Positions 23,098-34,193 of a stretch of 64,000 nucleotides of DNA are shown piece after piece (position 1 is the first letter of the stretch; each line of letters begins with the position of its first letter). A program made the position numbers and the translations under genes. Below the pieces are notes generated by a model, which was given only the letters and a program-made list of their open reading frames with translations, ran no database searches and had not been told where the DNA came from. Source of the DNA: Sepiola atlantica (taxonomy: Eukaryota; Mollusca; Cephalopoda; Sepiida; Sepiolidae); contig OY744528.1 in NCBI GenBank assembly GCA_963556195.1, positions 56,950,150 to 57,014,149 on the forward strand. Direction: 5' to 3'.

Positions 23098-23176
23098 CTT
23101 GAATTTGAGAAAGAGATTTACTACATTCAACACATATTAATGTTAATTGTACCAGTTTATCTACTAAGATTGGGAG
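23098..23176 (+). CDS. TMEM164: TMEM164, third coding exon (26 codons + 1 base)
   Basis: The acceptor ...tttttcag and donor gtaagc bracket 79 bp encoding LEFEKEIYYIQHILMLIVPV and YLLRLG, ending one base into a Gly codon (phase 1). This is the conserved FELEIYYIQH-type segment of TMEM164 at the start of another membrane span. The family protein runs on for about 120 more residues. No exon with those motifs was found to the right, so the gene either continues beyond 64000 through a very long TE-filled intron or is truncated here. Confidence 0.9.
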
Positions 23177-23639
23177 GTAAGCAATTTTTCTCTGTTTGTC
23201 AGATCACACTTGTCTTAATGAAAATCGAACAAATAAATTCTTTTAATGTTTTAAATATCAACTGCAACAGATTTGAAGATATGGTTGTGAAAGAATGTAT
23301 ATAAGTGTTACAATAAAACATGGTATCATAAATATAAAAGAGTACCCATATTTCCTCTTCACCATCTGACTGTTTCCTTCCTACTTTCCTTCTCACTCCT
23401 TCCTTTCTATGCTATTACTTTGACCTCTGTCAACTTCTTACTGTCCTACTAACGAATTATTAGTTGTATATATCTAAACAAATTTTGGTAGTGTATATAA
23501 GCTGAGGTAGACTGCACATGCATCTTTTCCATGTTGCATAAGACTATGATGATGATTGGTCTCATGGTATGAAGAGATAAGTGGTAATGCTTACTTGTCC
23601 AATTTGCTGTTGAATATTTCTGGTTTTGTTGTCTGGCTG

Positions 23640-24990
23640 ATCATTGTTAATTACAATTACAACAACTTGGAGACGATTTTGCATAAACCTTATACAACAG
23701 CTCCCAAGACCCTTCATCTTGATAGGAGACTTGAATAACCATAGCCACCTATGAGGAAACTACAAAACAAATCAAAAAGGGAAAATCATTAAAAAATTCA
23801 TATAACATACTTTTATCTAGTAACAGGTACATTCTCAGCCATAGATTTCACACTGTGTGACTCATCCTTAGCACTAGATGGAACCTACACAAAGCTGACT
23901 GGAACAGATACAAAGAACTCTGCCTTACCAAACTTGCTCTAAACTCAAAAATAAAAGCAAATACCAAGATGACATTACCTACTTCAAAAGAACACTAATA
24001 GACATTACAGAAGAAACTATAGCAAAATACATCTTGAGGTCAAATCCAAATAAACCCTGGTTTAATGAAAAATGTAGAGAAGCTGTCATGACTCCACAAA
24101 GCTTTGAAAAGATTCCAAACCTATCCAAGAAAACCTAAATCAATATAAAAATAGTCAAACCCTAGGAAAACAAACAATAAAAGAAGCCAAAAGATCAAAA
24201 GCTACATGGCAAAACTCAATAATAACTCTCAAACAAAAACAGTTTTGAAAATAATTTTAAAAAATCAGAGAAAAATAACAAGACACAACTTAGTGCCAAA
24301 AAATTCCTCTATAGATAATCTTAATCATTTGAAATGTCTTATTTAAGACATTTAAAATGATTCAGCAAAATTCTGAGAAAAAAAACAAACTTTATATCCA
24401 GTAATGAGGAACATTATAACAAACCAGTTTCTTTGAAAGAAATCTCAAGTTAAATACTTAAACCCCTCAAGTTTCAGACCAATAGCACTCACCAGTTGCA
24501 TTTGCACAATTTTGGAAAGAATGATCTTGTACCTAGAAGCTAACAATGAATACCAATCAAGCTTCAGAAATGGAAGAAGCACAATGGATAATATAATTAA
24601 ATTTAAAAAAATTTATAAGACAGGCATTTATACAAAAACATGTATCTGCAGTCATTCTTTGTAGATGACTTAATATGATCAAAATATATAAACTCCATAG
24701 AACAGTAACTCTAACTATATATCAACAAAATAAACAGATGGCCTATGGAGAATGGCTTTAAGTTTTCCAAGGAAAAAACCCAAACCATACATTCATTCAT
24801 GAAAATTACATAATAATCCAATACTTAAATTTCTAGGTATACCTTTGACAAAAAAACTGTCGTTTATATTGCTTATAAAGAAACTAAAAGAAAAATGTAA
24901 CAAAACCTTACAACTGTTGAGAACAACTTTACAACAGATTGGGGCACTGGCAAAAAAGACCCTGATAAAATTATATATAGATTAGCTTTT
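23640..24990 (+). pseudogene. Jockey/CR1-type LINE remnant (EN end and RT)
   Basis: With many stops the + strand gives an endonuclease end (LILIGDLNNHSHL-like near 23710), the linker WNLHKADWNRYKELC near 23880, a PNKPWFNEKCREA-like block near 24050, RT words IALTSCICTILERMILYLEA and NEYQSSFRNGRST (24485-24585), and the late FLGIPLTKKLSF-like and LLRTTLQQIG-like blocks (24830-24940). The order is that of Jockey/CR1-clade ORF2. It lies downstream of the last visible TMEM164 exon on the same strand. Confidence 0.7.
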
Positions 24991-25029
24991 AGACTTTTTT
25001 CTTTTAGAGTATTAATTTTAAGTTTCGAA

Positions 25030-25800
25030 TTTTAAGCTCATGAGGTAAAGAGAAAGTTTATTCCTAAGAAAAAGGTGTAGAGGTTTAATGAAGAACATGT
25101 GAAACATGAGTTTAGAGACCAAGTAATGGAGTGTTCGGTTACTAGATCCATTTCAGGAAGTGTGGAAGAAATTGTGGGTGGACAAAAGGTCCTCCAAGAC
25201 ACATAGGGTGACATGGTGGTGGAATATGTAAGGTGAGAGGTTTATCAAAGAAAAGTGGAAATGGTGGAGTGCGTGTAGAAAAGGTTTAGTGAATAAAGAT
25301 ATGTATCTGGTGGCAAAGAGAACAGCAAGAAGAGCAATATACAAAGCCAAGGTGGAAGTTGAGCAAGCCAGGCTTCCAGATATGAAAGGGATGACCGGAA
25401 GAATGAAGTATTCAGGATAACTAAACAGATAGCAAAGACAAATATGGATATTGTTGGCAAGAAATGCATTCAATGGGGTGCTAGCGACAAATAAACAGGA
25501 CAATGGCGATGTTTGTTGAATACTGAGTTTTTATGGAACCTAGAAAACTTAGAAGCTGCAGAAGCAGTCTCTGGTTGATCTATAAAAAAAATTAGAAAGA
25601 AATGGTAAGGTGTGAAGAAGATGAAGAAGAGTAAGGCTGCAGGAGCCTCAGGTGTTGTTGCAGAAATGTTGAAGGCTGAAGGTGAAACAGGCATTGAGAT
25701 GATCACAGACTTATCAGATCATAAAAGAAGGGATTGTGAGCTTGTTACGCGTGTAAAGGAAGAGCGCTGAATAGAGGTTTAAAATTGATGGAGGAGAAAG
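25030..25800 (+). pseudogene. RTE-type LINE remnant, linker and RT start
   Basis: Frame-shifted + strand words: WKWWSACRKGLVNKDMYLVA, KRTARRAIYKAKVEVEQARL (25255-25375), VFRITKQIAKTNMDIVGKKC (25405-25465), KKMKKSKAAGASGVVAEMLK (25610-25670) and GIEMITDLSDHK. These match the region between endonuclease and RT of RTE-like elements. The RT core is missing; a matching C-terminal piece lies at 27090-27345 on the same strand, with Penelope, SINE and TA-repeat DNA in between. Confidence 0.78.
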
Positions 25801-25909
25801 GTGGACAAAAATGCACGTATGTTTTAAGTATTGTAGTGGGAAAAAAAAAAATTGTTTTTTATTTTTATATATTTTTTTATCTGTTATCTACTTTCATGTT
25901 ATTCTCTCG

Positions 25910-26150
25910 GATTATAATTTCAGCTAAACTATGTGTATTCTGTTTGATGATGTGGTTAGATTGGGAGAATGATAGTCGGCATATGCTTGATAACTTATTA
26001 TTTGGACTACTTTTTTCATCTTGGATGTTATTCTCACAACGTTTTGGCCGATGTAACCTCCTACCTTGTTCAGGTGTATCTTGTCAAACTTGGGAATCTG
26101 TACAGAATTTCAAACAGAACCCTGTATTTAATCCATGGGAGTAGCTCGCT
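25910..26150 (-). mobile_element. Possible Penelope 3' terminal segment
   Basis: The minus strand holds gaacaaggtaggaggttaca followed by tcggccaaaacgttgtga, resembling the short stem plus CGAAACGTTG-type motif at Penelope 3' ends. No coding block is attached, so the call is tentative. Confidence 0.35.
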
Positions 26151-26171
26151 TTCGTTTAGTCAGCTATGACC

Positions 26172-26340
26172 AGTTCTTAAGTAATTCGTAATTGTATTCT
26201 TAGTATTGCCTGCACTGATGATTGAACCTTCAACTTCCAGAAGACTACTACTTTGAACTGATTATTACTTAGCACTTCATCCGTTACGCTACGGGTCGTT
26301 GCAGATAATTCTAGTATGAATTTTGGGAGCCATAAACCTA
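26172..26340 (-). repeat. tRNA-derived SINE family S1, copy 2
   Basis: Reverse complement of the 6066-6222 family: GTAGCGTAACGGATGAAGTG (A-box-like), AGGTTCAATCATC (B-box-like), and the shared tail GCAATACTAAGAATACAATT. Confidence 0.68.
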
Positions 26341-26390
26341 TTCTTTAGATGTGTAGTTATTACTTATCACTATAGATTACTACTTATTAC

Positions 26391-26451
<61 letters not shown>
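26391..26451. repeat. TA microsatellite
   Basis: Sixty bases of alternating TA. Confidence 0.97.
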
Positions 26452-26454
<3 letters not shown>

Positions 26455-26574
26455 GGTAATCTAATTTAATCTATTATATATAATTAATGGTTCCCATATT
26501 ATATTAAATTCTATACTGGTTGGAATGAATGGGAGCATTGTTGATTTTTTTCCACAAAGTTAGCTGAATTCTTA

Positions 26575-26960
26575 ACATATGATGGAGATTTGCCTATGAG
26601 TGGGGTGATTATATCTACCAGGAATCGGATGGTCGCTGACAATGGGCCTTAATGGAATGCTGTCTTTGTGAATCTTAAGAAGGGCGTATAAGTGTGGTAG
26701 CTTGATGTAATGTTAAACTAGCTGTCTGTATTTTGCAGGTGGTATTAGGTCCTTGTTCTTACTGAGGATTTGTGACAGCTTCCTTTTTGTTTTCAAAGTC
26801 GGATTCGTTTTTTACAGTAGCCACCAGATCCTATTAGATCTGCCAATTTCTTTGGAATATTCTGCTCTATCCATTAACACTGTAGCATTGCCTTTGTTTG
26901 CTGGTAGTATTACGATACCATCATCACTTCGTAGTAACTTGATAGCCATTAGGTTTTGGA
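26575..26960 (-). pseudogene. Penelope-like RT, N-terminal fragment
   Basis: The minus strand reads LMAIKLLRSDDGIVILPANK then GNATVLMDRAEYSKEI (26955-26850). Next come KTNPTLKTKRKLSQILSKNK and LIPPAKYR (about 26800-26730). The last readable block is LPHLYALLKIHKDSIPLRPI followed by VSDHPIP (about 26705-26625). DDxIVILPADKGNxxVVMD and KLYGLPKIHK-type boxes are diagnostic of Penelope-like RTs. The palm with YVDD and the GIY-YIG domain are absent. Confidence 0.8.
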
Positions 26961-27089
26961 GGCTTCATAACTTGTATATTACTTATATTATCACATATAC
27001 TTGATAACTTGTACAGTTTACACACTCCAAGGTGAGAGGCATTTCATTTGATAAATAATCAATTGGAGATTTTTGCGGATATTTATACT

Positions 27090-27345
27090 TTGCATGTGTA
27101 CGCAATGTGATGATGTATGGAAGTGAAACTTGGCCAGTGAGGGTTGATGACATGCGTTGCATGGTGAGAAATGTTATGAGAATGATATGATGGATGTTTA
27201 ATGTGAGAATTAAGACAGGTTTATATCTGATGACCTAAGAGGACGATTAAATCTAGAGAGTATATGAAGATATGTGCAGAAGAGTAGACTTCGATGGTAT
27301 GGCCATGTTGAAAGAATGTATGAGAGTTCTTGGGTTACTTAAAGA
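27090..27345 (+). pseudogene. RTE-type LINE, C-terminal tail
   Basis: The + strand shows VMMYGSETWPVRVDDMRCMV (from about 27110), a WMFNVRIK-like block, and CRRVDFDGMAMLKEC-like (RGRLRWFGHVERM) words near 27280-27315. It is cut at 27347-27351 by gypsy C. Confidence 0.72.
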
Positions 27346-27351
27346 GGCTTC

Positions 27352-27521
27352 TATAATAAAAAACTGGGAGCCGGAATAGCTTACTGATAAGTTTTATTTA
27401 ACTTTTCGTTAATTACTGGCACAAATAGGATAAAATATCAACTTCTAATATACTATCGAATGTAGCATATTCCATTATTAACACAGGGGTGAGATGGGTA
27501 TCAATTACCTTTGATATTACA
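27352..27521 (-). repeat. 3' LTR of gypsy C
   Basis: On minus it starts TGTAATATCAAAGG and ends TTTTTTATTATA; the 3' terminus is TA rather than the usual CA. 170 bp. Confidence 0.88.
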
Positions 27522-27599
27522 TTCTCCCCCACCTACCTACTTATTTGCAGGGAACAAAGTCATCCCATCGACCTGGCCTCCTGCAGGTTCTTTAAGGAC

Positions 27600-28722
27600 G
27601 TTTCGGGACTGTCTTGTGTGGCTGGCTTAGGGCTAAAAGATCTTGCTTCGAAACACTGTCGTTTTCTTTCGGCGCTTCAGTCGCTTGGTGTCTGAAGATT
27701 GAGTATCTGTCTCAGATATTGGATGAAGCCACTTTCGTGGTACCCATCGGTCGTCAGAACTAGAGTCAGATTGGACTTTGTTAGAATATTCAGATTCGTT
27801 TTGTAGAGACTCTGGACTTGACGTATATGGCGCAAGATCACCTAAGTGGGTTGAACTTGTTACGTGAACTGGGGCTGTATATCCCTCTGCAGCCGTTCTA
27901 CGTTCAGATACATTCCCTGCCAACACTAGATTCCTTAAAGAGACAGTAGATTGCCTTCCTTCTGAATTTCGGACCAGTGCATACTGGGGTTCGCTTCGAT
28001 TAATTCTACCTTGCTTACTAATGGGTCATGTTTACTGTGACGAACATGGCGTTTTAGTAAAACTGTTCCAGGTTGTGCAAACCACGAGGGGAGTGAAGTA
28101 CCTGCTGAGCTTTGTCATAGGAACGAGAAGAATCTCATGTGGAGTATCGTTTGTCGCTGTACATAATAGAGTCCTAATAGCGTATAAGGCCATGGGGATG
28201 AGAATTTGCCAATCAGAGATCAAACTCTTGCGATTTGCGGCTGCTAACTGAACTGTCTTCCATATTATGCCATTGTATCTTTCGCACTGTCCGTTTCCTT
28301 GAGGATTGTCAGGAGTTGTTCGACTTACAGCTACTCTTCGTTCATGCAGAAATAGTTCATCTGACATAAAAGCAGATCCACGATCTGAGTGGATGTATGC
28401 GGGCACTCCAGAAATGGCAAAAATGGAGCAGAGACCTTGAATTACTGTTGCAGCCGTTACGTCTGGGCAGGGGATGATGAACGGAAATCTTGAGTACTCG
28501 TCTATTATTGTGAGCATGTATTTAGTTTTAGAGGAAAGAGGGTAGAGGGCTCTTAAAATCTAGGTTAAGCCTTTCAAAAGGTTGTGTGGCTTTAATAAGT
28601 GTTGCTGGAAGGGGGTTGTAGAACCTGGGCTTATTTTCTGCGCATATCCGACAAGAGTTCGTAATTCTTTTTACGTCTTTGACAGAATATGGCAAGTTTC
28701 TGCTCCTGACTACGTGAGTCAT
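27600..28722 (-). pseudogene. Gypsy C integrase region
   Basis: 28722-28528 holds the zinc-finger end (SCRICAENKP) and the first core Asp (FERLNLDFKSPLP). 28517-28032 (161 residues) holds LTIIDEYSRFPF, the second Asp (AYIHSDRGSAFMS) and Glu (NPQGNGQCERYNG), then the conserved AATNDTPHE-like end. 27926-27633 is a low-complexity, Ser/Thr- and Lys/Arg-rich C-terminal tail. D-D-E is intact in the core, but the core and zinc finger are in different frames. Confidence 0.87.
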
Positions 28723-28879
28723 TCTTCAAACATTTTTCTCCAGTGCTGCCATTTGTCAGTAGAATCCGAGTCATTCTTGTGATACTTGGGTGACACAATT
28801 CCCTGTGTATATTCTGAAGATCATCTGAGCCAGTTAAAAGGGCCACATACCCTTGAAAGCATGTCGACCATGGCATTTT

Positions 28880-30147
28880 CCTTACCAGGGCGGTAAGTGA
28901 TGTCGAATGAGTAGCAAGAAAGCTCCATTCTTCATCTTGCTATCTTCTCGTTTTTTATTTTGCTCGTTGTTTTCAGGTTAAACATAAACGAAACCAACTT
29001 TTGGTCAGTGATTAGTTTAAAATGTCGGCCGATAAGGTAATGCCTCCATTTTCGTAATGCCTCAACTATGGTGTACGCCTCTTTTTTTATCGCCGAGTGT
29101 CGTTGTTCGGAAAAAAAACTACAGGACGACCGGATTGTCTCAATGAGGCAGCTATCGCACAGTCAAAGGCATCCGTCTCAACTAATAGAGTAATAAAAGG
29201 ATCCACAGCAGAAATGACAGACTGAGCAATGTCCCTTTTCATGTTTTGAAATGCTTTGATGGTGGAACAAGACAAAGGTAACGTAGATACTTGCGTCAAT
29301 GGGTGCATTTTTTCTGAAAAAGACGCAACCTATTGGGAGTAATGGGCAAACATACCGAGGGCTTATCATAAGGCTGGTATATTTCCAGGATTGGTAATTC
29401 CATTATGGGTTTCAGTCGCTAGTGATCCGGCATCATGGTGCCATTTTTAACAATGTATCCCAATAGCTTGATGCTTTTCAAGTTGTTGGAACATTTTTCA
29501 CTGTTCAAAGTCAGATTATATTTCTTGACGGCAACCATGAATTGTTTAAGGTTATGATCATGTTCAGCTTGGTTATGGCTGCATACTGTGACATTGTCTA
29601 TATATGCAACAGTACCCTTCAATTTTTCATTGGAGATTATTTCATCTATAACCCTCTGGAAGCTAGCCACATAGTTTGTTACCTCAAAAGAAATTCGGCA
29701 AAATTGGTATAGGTGACCGCAGGCCTCGAATGCTGTGTAGGGCTTATCCTCTGGCTTGATAGGTACCTGATGGTAGGCACTTCTGAGATCTAAAGTACTG
29801 AAAATGTGATATGTAGCAATATTAGAAATCATTTCGTCAATACGAGGCAGTGGATAGGCATCAAGTAATGTGTATCTGTTGACGGTCTGGGAATAGTCAA
29901 TGACCATCCTTTTCTTGTGATTTTCGGTGGTTGTTACGAGGACCTGGGTTCTCCATAGAGATTTACTTGGCTCTATAATTCCTTCCTTAAGCAGTTTTGT
30001 TACTTCTGCTGCTATGAACTGTTTGTCCGTTTGTGAATAGCGTCTTGATTTTACTGCTATTGGTTTGCAGTCAGGAGTCAAGTTTGTAAAAAGTGACGAG
30101 TGCCGCACTTTGACAGCATTTGGGGCTACCAAAGGGGATTTCAACAC
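28880..30147 (-). pseudogene. Gypsy C reverse transcriptase and RNase H region
   Basis: 30147-29419 is a 242-residue open frame covering RT: EGIIEPSKSLWRTQVLV, RMVIDYSQTVNRYTLLDAYP, FSTLDLRSAYHQVPI and then YIDNVTVCSHNQAEHD. The usual YxDD catalytic box reads YIDN. RNase H follows at 29308-29087 (TLLVETDAFDCAIAASLRQS, with the first acidic residue in TDA) and continues in degraded form. RT would copy the element RNA. The Asn is also present in gypsy D, so it is probably lineage-wide rather than decay. Confidence 0.88.
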
Positions 30148-30270
30148 ATGAATGTTGTTTTAGAAAATTGTGACCCAAAATCACCTCGCAGTAGAGGTTT
30201 TTCATTACCGATAATTTGATCCCTTAATAGGAGTTTCCTTTTAGTTTCAGATTAACCATGCAATATCCAA

Positions 30271-31180
30271 TTACATGGACGATAAAGATGAATTTGCCAT
30301 TGATATTTGGTTGGAACAAGGAAAGATTTCCCATTTATTTGCTTTTACGATACTGGCATTAATAAAACTTTCGGAACTGCCTGTATCAATAAGGGCATTT
30401 ATTTTAACCCTCACAATTGTCTTTGAGAGGCAGCCGGGGAATGCAGTTGATTGGTGATACAATAGCAAGAGTAAGTGAACATTTTGTTTTGTGAAAAAGC
30501 TAACCGGCAAACTTTTGAAAAATGTCCCTGCTTACCATCTAACGTCTCGAGCCGGGCAGGACGAACGAGAATGTATACGGTGGCCACAAAAGTAGCAAGT
30601 TGTTCGTGATCGTTAGAAGGCGGTGTGGGAGTATCTTGAACAATGGAAGAATTTTGAACGTGCAGACAATAGCAGCTCCCAAAACCTTGGGTTGTAAATA
30701 GAAGACACTGCTTCTGTGCCATGTCCAACATTAGAGCTTGTTCATAAGCTGTTGGCAAGTCTAGGTCTTTATTCTCTAGTAGTATTTGTCTTATTGGGCT
30801 GGACTGTATTCCATTAATAAATGCGTCCCTGATAAAAACATCTCTCACTTGGTTCGCAGTTAAGGCTGTGAATTCACATTAGCGACTTAATGTTTTTAGA
30901 ATCTGAAGGTACAGTTCAAGGCTTTTTTCTAGTTGTTGACAATGGGTAGCAAGTAAATGTCTAGCAAAAATGGTATCTTTTTCTTCACAAACATGGCTCC
31001 TAAAATGTCCACAGCAGTTTTGTAATTCTCACATTCAGATAAATTTCTATAAATTGGAGTGAAAACATGATGTAATAGAAGAGTATATTTTTCAGTACCT
31101 GTTAAAGCCGTGTTTGAAGATAACTGTAGCACTGTAAGGAATCCTTTGAACATTTTTCTCCAGTGCTGCCATTTGTCATA
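30271..31180 (-). pseudogene. Gypsy C gag and protease region
   Basis: 31153-30929 and 30848-30411 cover gag (NLSECENYKTAVDIL ... VRDVFIRDAFINGIQSSPIR ... NKDLDLPTAYEQAL), ending in a zinc-knuckle remnant KQGHFSKVCR. Overlapping it in another frame, 30510-30271 holds the protease (INALIDTGSSESFINASIV) with the DTGS catalytic motif. A gag/pro overlap with a frame change is usual for this family, but a stop at about 30882 and lost knuckle cysteines show decay. Confidence 0.8.
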
Positions 31181-31248
31181 GAATCCGAGTCGGCTGTATC
31201 GAGGTCTAGACAGTCGGGTTTCAGGTAACGTTTGATAAGTTAAATAAA

Positions 31249-31420
31249 TTATAATAAAAAACTGGAAGCCAGAATAACTTACTGATAAGTTTTATTTAAC
31301 TTTTCGTTGTTTACTGTCACAAATAGGATAAAATATCTCTTCCTAATATGCTGCCAAATGTAGCATATTCCATTATTAACCAAAGGGGTTAGATGGGTAT
31401 CAATTACCTTTGATATTACA
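31249..31420 (-). repeat. 5' LTR of gypsy C
   Basis: 172 bp, the same ends as the 3' LTR, followed by the GCTTC duplication. Confidence 0.88.
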
Positions 31421-31429
31421 GCTTCTAAT

Positions 31430-31984
31430 ATTTTTAAGAGTATATATATATATATATATATATATAATCTTAAACAAAATAGACGGAAAACTCTAAAGTC
31501 TTCTTTCAACTATCATCTCGTCAGGAGAAAAATCGATAGTTTGAATAAATAAGAAACAATATTAGCAAAAATAAAGAGCACAAAAGGGAAATTGAATGTG
31601 CCAGGGAATTAAAGATAAGTGCTTAAAATAAATTAATTTAATTTAATAGTTGTTTAAAAACAATTAAAAGGGCATAGCGTGGGATAGTTAAAAAATAAAA
31701 ACAAAGAAAGAGGGGGATGTCAAAGTTTCCCAAAGAGATTCAACGTTTTTATAAATTCCTTCTGCCGGCACAAGGAAGGTTTATGAATTGCAATACAGAT
31801 TCCAAAATGTTCAAATGGTTTTTGGAATCGACTATGCAGGACCTCAAAACATTCTATTTTATAGTTATTGACACAGCAAGGATTTTCAACGAAATGCTGG
31901 TCAATAGCAGAATTCAAACTCGCAGAAGAAGGGTGACACAAGGATTCTGCCCTTCCCTGTCGAATTTTAGATGGGACGTGCTGG
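31430..31984. other. TA tract and unrecognised repeat-like DNA
   Basis: A TA run at 31441-31466. To its right the minus strand reads ctcctgacgagatgatagtt then gaaagaag, vaguely like a hammerhead or Penelope terminal stem. No clear coding block was found in 31600-31984. Confidence 0.4.
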
Positions 31985-32252
31985 TTTAAGCAGGTCTAAA
32001 AATATAACCAACATCACACTAGCATTTAAACTGGTGCACAACATTACTATAATTGACATATACGAGAATCTAAGTCTGCTGAATAGAGCTAAAAGCCTCT
32101 AGACAACACACTCTGATAATCACTCGGAATAAAGTGGGTCTCCTGCAAACAACATATATCCACACCAAGCCGTTGAAGATCACGTACAACTCGAAATTTA
32201 CGAGCGGTATCCCTCAACCCTCAGCCATTCAAGCTCGCTAATCTGAATGCCA
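31985..32252 (-). pseudogene. LINE endonuclease, N-terminal fragment
   Basis: From an ATG at 32252 the minus strand gives MAFRLASLNG, a stop, then GLRDTARKFRVVRDLQRLGV and DICCLQETHF. This is the start of an APE-type LINE endonuclease (LNVxGLR ... DIxxLQETH), with the catalytic Glu of QETH present. The rest is unreadable. It may belong to the same LINE family as the RT at 46.2-47.2 kb, which lacks its endonuclease. Confidence 0.7.
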
Positions 32253-32259
32253 TAATAAT

Positions 32260-33505
32260 ACCTTAGAGTTGGGCATTCGAAACGAACATCAACAGTTTCA
32301 AGACACTGACAGCTGTTCCCAGAAAACCATGTCCCATTTCAGTAGTTATGAGACCGTTTGAGACACACCGCCGATGTCTAAGGGGAATGTTAATTTTATC
32401 GTTCTATAAAGGGATGGGTGCATTTTGACGGGGACCTTCCCTACACAATATTGTTTTAAATTAGATAGATCTTCATTATTGAAGAAAACGAGAGGAGGAT
32501 ATATATCGAAAGAGCTGTTCACTTCTTCAATCATGGACCCAGGTTCTTTTCCTTCCCCTTAGAGCTAACCACTGTCAATATCTATTTTGCATTTCTAAAG
32601 TTGTCAGGGTTTGAAAATGACAATTGTAACAGGTAATAATAACAATAGGAGATAACAAATAGTAATAAAAAAAAGTATAACAATATAAATTACTTGCGCA
32701 GACGAAACTAACAACAATCCAACGTGCCGGAGAGAAAAAAAACGTGTTTTGTCCTGTTCACTACTGAATTGCAAATGGCTGCCCCCACAGTTTCTTATAT
32801 AGTAATAAGGGGCAGATAACTCATGGTACTTCCTGTATCCTGGGCAAATAACTTCCGTTTACTTTCTCAACACAGGAGTAGATAACTCCTTTACCTATAC
32901 ACTTTAATACAAAATTAATACCATCCTTAAATTTCTTGTAAAATTTTACTTCATAAAAGTTGCTTTCGATCTTGGTATAGGGCTTTGTTTTCAGTTGTAT
33001 CCCCCAAACAGAAAGTTAGATACCACATTTATATTATAGATTTCATTAACAGTAAAAATATAATTCTAATATAACTGATATTAATCTAAATAAAAATGTG
33101 ATAATCAAGTATAGTTTAAATATTCTATGCAGGGAACAAAACTTTGAAAATACTGTAAGAAAGTTTATCTTATATATAAAATTAAGTCTTTCTCCGGTAT
33201 AACTCTGTAAATAAAAGCTGCATATAGAATTCTGCTTTGAATGTGTTTTAGTTGCTTATCTGTACGGGCTTCCTGAATAATTTTTTAGCTTTGTTCACAT
33301 TCAAAGATCTATATATATTACCCAGTCAGTTGTTTTCTCTTTGCTTTATGATTTCAGCACAAGGGTAAGAGTGACCTTCCCCCTCCCCAATAAGTCCTTA
33401 TCCTTCCACTCAGAACACCATCACAATAAAGAAATCTTAGTAGGTATCCGAAACTGAATTTTTTTTCTTTTAATATAACAAAAATATCTTCGGTATGCAT
33501 ATATA
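32260..33505. other. Intergenic; possible LINE ORF1 end, otherwise nothing seen
   Basis: A minus-strand 62-codon frame (32534-32346, KVPVKMHPSLYRTIKLTFPL) precedes the endonuclease fragment in reading direction, as ORF1 would, but carries no diagnostic motif. The rest, 32560-33505, is AT-rich without recognised features. Confidence 0.35.
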
Positions 33506-33509
33506 GTGC

Positions 33510-34193
33510 TGTAAATCTGCAGTAGGCTGCATGTTTTAATGGTGCATGCGAATGGCAGGCATTGCAAGTGATGAATGCTTGGCCAAAGGAAAAGGGAGCA
33601 CAGAGGAATTTGAGAATATCTCTGATTTTGTATTTTGAGCCACACAGAATGTTATTTCTCTTTGAAATGAAATAAGTGCCTCATAAAATCAGGGAGTCAT
33701 GCTGAGACCAAAAAGTGATGTTCATAGATTGGCTCTATGATACATCCACTTGAGTAGACTGTCTGGTAGTTATCTATAGTGGATATCTCCAGTCAGCAGT
33801 GGTTGAATGGTGACTAGTGAGAAAGACTGGAGTCCAAGATTTCCGGTCAGAAAGAAAGGACCTCAGGAGATGGGAGGGGGAGATCTGTCCCTCTGGGCAT
33901 GACAGGGAGTTGGTCTTTCTGAGCGCTGGCAATCAGTTGGAGCTGTGTGCCTGTTCAGGCAAGATGGGCCCATTGGGGCTGTTAGCTAAACTAATTGTGC
34001 TGATTGGACTTATCATTGTATTTGGCCGGGATAAAGAGATCTTATTTTGCAAGTCTGCTGTTCAACATTGAGAACATGAGTTTCATTTGTAACCTCCAAC
34101 AAATAAACATCTGTTACTTGTTTATAAACTGGACTCGTGGCTTTACTTGGAATGAGAATTCTTTGTTGCAGCATTGACTGAGTCAAATAACAA
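33510..34193 (+). repeat. LTR-like dispersed repeat, copy 1
   Basis: Homologous end to end with 42094-42702 on the other strand: tgtaaatctgcagtaggctg at the start, gggcatgacagggagtt and aagatgggcccat in the middle, an aataaa near 34102, and ctttgttgcagca near the end. It starts TG and ends near aataaca, as an LTR would. Homology runs about 40 bp past that end (tttggaccagcacaatgtg). Confidence 0.6.

Larger units (their letters stand above)
27347..31425 (-). mobile_element. Gypsy element C, full length, decayed (LTRs and TSD)
   Basis: Ty3/gypsy retrotransposon on the minus strand with LTRs at 27352-27521 and 31249-31420, the duplication GCTTC at 27347-27351 and 31421-31425, a purine tract (GGTGGGGGAGAA, minus, right of 27521), and gag, protease, RT, RNase H and integrase in order. 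LTR divergence is about one base in ten. It inserted into the RTE tail at 27345. No TGG-type primer site is evident next to the 5' LTR. Confidence 0.93.

Noticed and set aside
25785..26144. 119-codon open frame on +
   Set aside because: Begins in RTE debris and continues antisense through a Penelope-like terminal segment; no coherent protein.
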